DNA of 64,000 nucleotides, from contig NW_006763293.1 in NCBI RefSeq assembly GCF_000218685.1, positions 124,001-188,000 on the forward strand. Reading direction: 5' to 3'. Every line of letters begins with the position of its first letter. Position 1 is the first letter of the stretch. Origin of the DNA: Serpula lacrymans var. lacrymans S7.9. Its lineage: Eukaryota; Basidiomycota; Agaricomycetes; Boletales; Serpulaceae. A model generated the notes under the pieces. That model searched no databases. It had not been told where the DNA came from and saw only the letters and a list, made by a program, of their open reading frames with translations. A program made the translations under genes and the position numbers. Positions 58,001 through 64,000 of this stretch are shown in pieces.

Positions 58001-59844
58001 GGTTTCTATGGATGGACGGTGGGTAGCTTTAGGCACACGAAAGCGCACGGTACACATTTTTGCCGTGAACCCTTATGGAGGCAATCCAGATCATAGAAGT
58101 CATGTGGATGGGAGAGTAATGAATGTGCAGGAACTCGTAAGTGTTACTTTCTTCTAAGCGTTTGTAGTGGTCCTCATGTCTATCATCGTGCCCTTGACAT
58201 AGCAGCCTCTGTCCACTGACGTAACTCCTCTCGTGCGGTTGCGAGCTATCAAAGCTCCTTCTCCTGATCGCACACCTGTTCCTCTCGCTTTCACATTCCT
58301 CGCTCCTACTTCCTCTGTCCTTCCCTCATCCCTATCGCCTTCAGCGGACGAATATCGCCAGCCTCACCATTCACGCAGGCCAACGAACTTCCAAGATGTC
58401 CTTATCTTTGACCCTAGCGACGGTGTACTGTCTTTACGACGTATCACACTTGAGCAGCGCCCGCGTGAACATTCTCTAGCGAGCCTCGGGACTAGCATAT
58501 CTTTCCCTGGTACGAGCATTTCTCTGCCTGGAGTAGGCGCATCCGGACGACTTGGAGCACCACCTCTTCCGCCTAAGACTGCTGTAAGTGCGGGTGGAGG
58601 GGGAAGAGCATCGGGTCTTACACAGATGATGGAAGCAACTAGCATGGAACTTGTGGGGAAGGAAAGTGTTGTGGCTACATGGCAATTAAGGAGACAGCAA
58701 GCTTGGGGAGTTATCAGAACTGTTATCAAAGAAGCTGAGGGAGGAGCAACTAAATCCGTAGTGCAGGGAACAGGAGCAGCAGGGTTGGTTGTCATATTAT
58801 TTCCTTCATTGATATTGGCTGACCATGTCGTTCTTTGTTCACAGCTGGCTTGCACAAGCTGAGCTATCAACGAGTTCGCGCTCCCCACGTATACTTCCCC
58901 GTTCCGTTTATCTGACTCATCAGTTTTCTTTCCATACCCTCGGTGAAGATTATCATGCCCTCATCCGCCAATACCACTTGGATATCTCCGGCTCGCCTAT
59001 CTCAGTTAGGCGAGCAGTCGAGATAAGCGCATATACGGGCGGCTCTGGAGGTGTTGGTGGGGTCCTTGAGTCTGAATCTTTCATAGAGGGTTTCGCCTCT
59101 TCTGCACGACATCATTCCCTCATAACACCATCCTCTTTTGACGAGCCCCTTGCATCTGCCCTCTCAGATGGTCTTGAACACCCTTCACGCGCACCGCCTA
59201 TTCCGATGCTGCCAAATGGGACGTTAGGATCAAACCCACGTTCCTTCAAAGGGTCGATACCTATTCGTAACATGGCGGCTGGCATGGCAGAGGGGATGAG
59301 CGAAGGCTTTGGGAGGATTAGGAGGGAAGTTTATAAAGTACGTTCACCGAGGCTAGGCCCAAGGAGCGATGGCAGTCTATCTGCTGGGTCTGGGTCTGGC
59401 TCAGGTGGGCGCATATCTAGTGGGCATGTGAACCTCAATGTACCGCTGGAATTTGATGAAGAAGACGAAGATTTCATAGGTGAAGAGGGCACGCTGGGCC
59501 CTGGCGAGCGTGCAAGGGAAATTGCGAGAGGAGATGGGCTAGACGTGATATCGCGCAGCACATCACGCGGCGAATCCCATTCTGGAGCTTCGGCCTCTGT
59601 ATCTACGCCTTCAACAGGTACGAATTTGCTCGAGAGCGAGCATCGTGATCATCATGGAACTCATGATAACCTTACGCTTGGCCTAGGCGGCGCTGATGGC
59701 GGAGAGGATGACCTGTGGACTGGGTGGAGTGTTGAGGATAAGCAGGCTATCGACGAAGCCGAGCAGTTTGACGATGTCGTTGGATTTTTGGACGAGGAAC
59801 AGACGCCTGGAGTGCAGGCAGAGAGGAGGATGAGAAGGCGATAA
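55064..59844 (+). CDS. BCAS3-like WD40 protein (autophagy, phosphoinositide binding)
   Basis: About 1300 residues over about eight exons; those traced are 55064-55449, 55809-56255, 56305-56502, about 56570-56692, about 56763-58137, about 58203-58783 and 58845-59844, with phases that join in frame (e.g. VSRTGDRNAFFVYSLCSHRV). Beta-propeller blades are recognisable: VIVFSRWD-like sequence, RLLLVGYNRGFQIWDC, SFVSNEWVTVV, PVAHLAFTSDGTSLVVSPRDG, VWHVYNLRRGRTSAVVEDLEVSMDGRWVALGTRKRTVHIFAV. A long Ser/Pro insert splits two blades (about 56830-57700). After the propeller, WLAQAELSTSS and FHTLGEDYHALIRQYHLDIS are typical of the BCAS3 region, and the tail is Asp/Glu-rich. In animals BCAS3 with PHAF1 binds PI3P at the phagophore; a similar role is inferred. 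Confidence 0.85.
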
Positions 59845-62800
59845 CGTCGTAGACAGGTAGGGGGACCATGGACGTCTTTTTTTCCCCTCAGAAGGCACGT
59901 TGTCTGTGGTCACGCGGACGATGAACGTATATGTTTGTATCATACAGGAAGAAATTATAACGGTAGGAAAATTCAATTGTTCGTGGTATTACTTATATAT
60001 ATCGAGTCTTCTACACCCAACGCTGTTTTATATATTATTGCCTGCATGTGCTCTCTGCAGTGCAATTGTAATGTCATTGAATTGGTATTTTATCACCGTG
60101 GCTACGAGTGACAATAAGTATCAATGTTGGAGACATATTCACATAGAGCCAGCTTGGAGACGGAGCCGAATTTGTAAGCCACCTGTCAAAATGGAATCGA
60201 GTCGGCCCACTTTGCTACCGTGGACGTACATCACTGCAGCTCACAGTTCTTCCTCCACATTTTTTAGGTATCGAATATCCCGCATTGTACTATTGTCAAC
60301 AGGCCATCAGGCTCACGGGGTACGAAAAGAATGCCGCGAGGCTAGGATGTCGAGAACGACAGGCGAACCTGTATCACGGACTATGGCCATCCACGACCGC
60401 ACCATCCTTTCTTCCGGGAGCGAATCAACACAATCTCGATTCTACAGGCGAATCTAACCTTGGCAAGCGTCCAAGCTGCCGTATGTATCTTCGTCCGAGT
60501 CGGAGTTCCAGGCCTGGCATCAGCATCCAAGTTTACTTTCCTTGCGTAGATTCGCACTAGTCAATGTCATAGTAGGCTCGCGTTTCGGACTGGGGTGGCC
60601 GCCTCTTGTAACGCTGATCATCCATTGCCAGATCGCAGCCGAAATCACGGAAAAATCGGGGAAGCTACACCACGTACGGCCATCCTCTTGTCTTTTCTCT
60701 GTTACTGAAGCTTATGGAAATATACTTGTCCAACTCAGTTTAGACCATGCGCTCATCTTTTTGTGAGTTGTTTTTCCTTTTGTTATTTCATCGTGAGCAA
60801 ATGAAGGTTTTGATGACATTTGACGCTGACTGAGACTCTGCGGTTTGGCAGGATCAGGGCTGCCCGCCGTGTCGCGAAACGAGATTCCATTATGAATTCA
60901 CCATCCGATCAAGTTGAACGCTCTCAAATATAATTTCGAGCCAAGCTCAATAACGGCTAGCCAATCGCGGCTCCGTAAACTGTAAAAGCAAATCCAATAC
61001 ATTCCAAGTAAACCCCCTCTCTCTCAAAAAAAACTAAATATCACACACACCTACACACAAAAGCGACGAATGGCCTGCTATGGATTAGTGAAGCGTGAAA
61101 AGAAAGTTGAGGCCTTTTTCCCATTGTCCCCCCTCACGAGGCGTGCGCACGCATACACAGCCCACCCTTGAGGGGGGATCGCATCTGACCCGATGATCAA
61201 GGCCCATTTCTAACCTGATTCCCTTCAAAGGGTGTCGTGCGCATAGTAACTGTCACTGCCCTCCCCCCTCGTGTCCATGCCAGCGCAATAGACGACTAGC
61301 GCACCTCCTGCAAAGAAAAATTCCACGGGCACGGAGCTTGCACCACCATGACGCCATGACTCCAACGTGCAGGTCCTCGGGCCAATCGACAAACCCGAGC
61401 CGAATAGGATGGGACATGAGGGAGGAAGGGAGCCTACCTCAATCGCGTCGCGCAATGCAGTCAAACCGTACGTCCGCGATTCTTTTTTTTCTTCTTCTTT
61501 CTTTTCTTTTCTCTTCCATGTTTTTTTTTTCATTTTCATTTCATTCCGAGTGTTGATTTCTTATTTTGAAATACAAGCCTTCAGAAGACCCGAAACCAGC
61601 ATGTGATTCATGGGAAAAGATCCATGATTGACAGCTGCACCCGTAGCGCTACAGCTCTACGATTGTCAGGGGGGGGGAGAGGTCGCCGCACACATATGGC
61701 CCCGTGCTGGGTAGCGTGACCCGGAGTTGGGATCTGTTGTTCATGTGGTAGCCGCGGAGAAAGGACAAGAAGGAAAGGCCGACGAGTGGCGGAGTAAGCT
61801 CTGACGTCCCCGACAGGCGTCGCGGCCAGCTTCCTCCACCGCCCCCCCTCCTCTCTCGTTCCGTCGTTCTGCCCCCTCAAAAAACCACCTGAACTTCGTT
61901 GGCTTCCTTTCACGTCAAAAAGTCAAAAAAAAAAAAAAAAAAAACGTCACGGCTGCCAGTCTCGGTCCCCCGCCCCAAAGGCCCGGGATGAACGCGCTCC
62001 TCTCGAGCTCAAGCTGGCACAAAGCCCACTACGGCTAGTGGAAGGAGTTGTGTGTATCTACGGGCTTGCCTACAAACGGAAATGAAAAGAAATGGAACGG
62101 CGCATCATGGATAGTTTTTTTAGCCAGATTATGCGCAGATCTCGCAGCGCTAGGGGCCGTGCCGTTCGCACTGCCATTTTTTTTTTAATTTACGGGGTGT
62201 GTGTGTATGTGGAATACTAGAAAAAGAACGAAGTACAGCATAGCATCAATAGCGTCAGCAGCCATCAGTATCATCACCAGGACATCGGGACATCAGCACT
62301 AAGCAAGCAGACGGCGGCAGCAGCAGCAGCGACATGAATAGCCCAACCCCCAAGTTCCGACGATCCTGTGCGCCTGTTGGGCCCAAAAGGACGAGTATAG
62401 AGTAAGGAACAAGGTACTCAAAAAAGGCGCACCCACACGCTTGTCGATGAGATGCGCAAGGGTGCAGAAGTCACCCGTCGCTGTAAAGGCTGGATATCAT
62501 TCGCGATCGCCATCATGGGCCCCATCTGACTTGGGCGGGTGAAATGAAGAAACCCAAAAAATTTAAATTTAAATATAAAAAAAAGGTCACGCAACGCGGA
62601 AAAAGGAGATCACAAGAGGCATCACGATGGCATGAAATCATTGATGCTGGGTCTGATTCACTCCCAGTCCGTTCTGTGGACTGCAGACCGCACATCGTAG
62701 CGCATGTACAGCATTACTCCAAGCTGTGCGTACGGCAGCATGGCTTCGAAAAAGGGACGCGCCTGAATGAACGTTCTTTTTTACCTTTTTCCTTTCCAGC

Positions 62801-63410
62801 TTATACTGGACATAGACATAAGTGCACAGTGTTGCCGTGAAAGGTCAAGTCGTATGGGGCGGCAGGATCATCGCATCATCGGGTTGGCAAAAAACATGGC
62901 GGAACGTTGGGCGAACTATCATCATGCCATGTCATTACCCTCCGAGGCGGGCGTCAAGTGGGGAAAGTGAACGACGTCTTTCGCTTCGTCCTATTCCAAC
63001 AGACGGATATAATTATTTTATTCATATTACAATTCCGAGTCTACAGCTACAATCATGATCCAGTCATCTCGACCTTCTTTCCGATTCTTCTTCCCCCCCC
63101 CCAAAAAAAAAAAAAAAATAACAAAAAAAAAAAAAAGTCCATGAGCACATGTAACGTAGTGTCTATCAGTAACTATCAAATAGCATAACAAAAAAAGCAC
63201 GAGTGGCAAATAACAGTATCAAGATAACTGAACAGGACGTTGGGTTTAATAGTCCTAGCAGCGTGCGGCGCCGCACGGTCTGCCCGTGAACAACCAAGCC
63301 GTCACGCTTAGAGCGCGATCAAGAAATAAAGAGATATTTAATCCGAGTAAATAGAGTTGATGTAACAAGAAAGATGAGATACGGAGCGGGGTGAAACGCA
63401 TACATGCCTC
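59845..63410. other. 3.5-kb intergenic region rich in homopolymer tracts
   Basis: Between the convergent ends of the BCAS3-like gene and the right-edge gene. It contains a pyrimidine tract (61480-61550), about 20 A (61925-61944), GGGGGGGG (61669-61677 region), TTTTTTTTT (62178-62187), and adjacent C and A runs at 63096-63137. No ORF is protein-like. The sequence from 61000 to 62700 has scattered promoter-like features (CAG-rich leader near 62310) but no gene I can support. Confidence 0.45.
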
Positions 63411-64000
63411 CTATGCCCGTCCAGCAAAAGCAGGCCGCAGCGCCGTCGACACCCGTTCATCCGTGCACGAACGGGCATAAGCAGGTATAGAGGGACGATA
63501 AAGCTGGTGCGTTGGAGACGAATGGGCCAACGAAGCACGGGCATGAGCATACGGAGAAGACGAATGCGGGTAGGGCGAATGGCGGGAAGCTCGGACGTTT
63601 GATTCGGAGGCGAAACCGTGTGCGCTCGATAGGCGTTCGCGGTGATGGTGTGCCCGCGACGAGGCGCCGTCGTCCTCTGATTCGTCTTCTAGCTCGTCCT
63701 CTTCGCTTGGGTCGTCAACGTCCATGCCTTCGCTGTCGCCGCCGTCGGTCATGTCGTCGTCGTCGCGGTGCTGGGGCGAGGATATGGAGAGGTTGCTCAG
63801 GGGAGGCGAGACGAGGACGGCGGGATTGCCACGATTCGGATGACGCGCATACAAGGTCGAATTCGGGTGGAGATGCATGTGCTTCGCACCAGGCGATGAG
63901 AGTGCCGATGGCAACGAGGTGGCGGACGACGCAGGAGAGAAGGAGGATAGAGCCGATGAGGAGGGCGAGGAGAGGGACGAGGGGTTGGAGGCTGGGGAGA
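63411..64000 (-). CDS. C-terminal part of a Ser-rich, acidic protein, continues beyond the window
   Basis: The frame is open from the right edge to the TAG at 63411-63413, so at least 195 residues of the C-terminus are visible. Starting at the edge it is Ser/Pro-rich (SPASNPSSLSSPSSSALSS). It then has HRDDDDMTDGGDSEGMDVDD and EEDELEDESEDDG, an acidic tract of about 35 residues, and a His/Ser/Ala/Tyr-rich tail (SSPYAHARASLAHSS). There is no ATG before the window edge and no domain in this part. The pattern suits the disordered tail of a nuclear regulator. Confidence 0.6.
   Translation of the reverse strand, partial: SPASNPSSLSSPSSSALSSFSPASSATSLPSALSSPGAKHMHLHPNSTLYARHPNRGNPAVLVSPPLSNLSISSPQHRDDDDMTDGGDSEGMDVDDPSEEDELEDESEDDGASSRAHHHRERLSSAHGFASESNVRASRHSPYPHSSSPYAHARASLAHSSPTHQLYRPSIPAYARSCTDERVSTALRPAFAGRA

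Noticed and set aside
61225..61606. Overlapping plus and minus ORFs of 70-104 codons
   Set aside because: Dominated by Lys/Glu or Ser/Phe runs from the pyrimidine tract; no motif and no supporting splice structure.
1..64000. CRISPR arrays, bacterial operons, riboswitches
   Set aside because: The sequence is eukaryotic nuclear DNA with spliceosomal introns; no regularly spaced repeats were seen.

Overview
The window looks like nuclear DNA of a filamentous basidiomycete, most likely an Agaricomycete. The evidence is genes split by many short GT-AG introns, including micro-exons, together with protein families that are expanded in mushrooms: FunK1-type kinase, an SRPK-like kinase relic, a DUF6533 membrane protein, a cytochrome P450, and Ty3/gypsy and Ty1/copia retrotransposons with many solo LTRs. 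The species cannot be named from the sequence. Calls are from reading translations and splice signals by eye; no database search was run.

Layout. 0.2-2.5 kb holds an apparently intact 12-exon P450. 3.6-20.1 kb is a transposon graveyard. It contains a tRNA-like sequence, a decayed Ty3/gypsy element (4.3-10 kb) cut by two solo LTRs of one family (one of which carries a nested solo LTR of a second family), a minus-strand gag remnant, a minus-strand LTR, a broken fungal-specific gene whose intron carries another solo LTR, and a decayed Ty1/copia element (14.5-20.1 kb) with a 1.36-kb noncoding insert. Three solo LTRs plus the nested one have exact 5-bp target duplications, so the order of insertion can be read directly.

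21.4-46 kb is the gene-rich core. It contains an uncharacterised coiled-coil protein (minus), a FunK1 C-lobe fragment, IMP dehydrogenase (minus), a DUF6533-like membrane protein (minus), an F-box protein (minus), an SRPK-like kinase pseudogene, an SH3 protein (minus), a lineage-specific protein (minus), a second member of the same uncharacterised coiled-coil family (plus), and a GATA-like zinc-finger protein (minus). Housekeeping genes (IMPDH, F-box, SH3, zinc finger, BCAS3) have reading frames that close exactly or nearly so across predicted introns; the kinase copies do not.

46-55 kb is a strikingly empty stretch of about 8-9 kb with no convincing gene or mobile-element coding remnant. 55.1-59.8 kb is a long BCAS3-like WD40 protein, an autophagy-related family. 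60-63.4 kb is intergenic with homopolymer tracts, and the window ends inside a minus-strand gene of which only the Ser-rich, acidic C-terminal part is visible.

The genes do not form an obvious pathway or gene cluster. The most interesting observations are the paralogous pair of uncharacterised proteins (21.5 and 39.7 kb), the nested LTR stratigraphy, the hairpin-ended insert in the copia element, and the gene-empty block.
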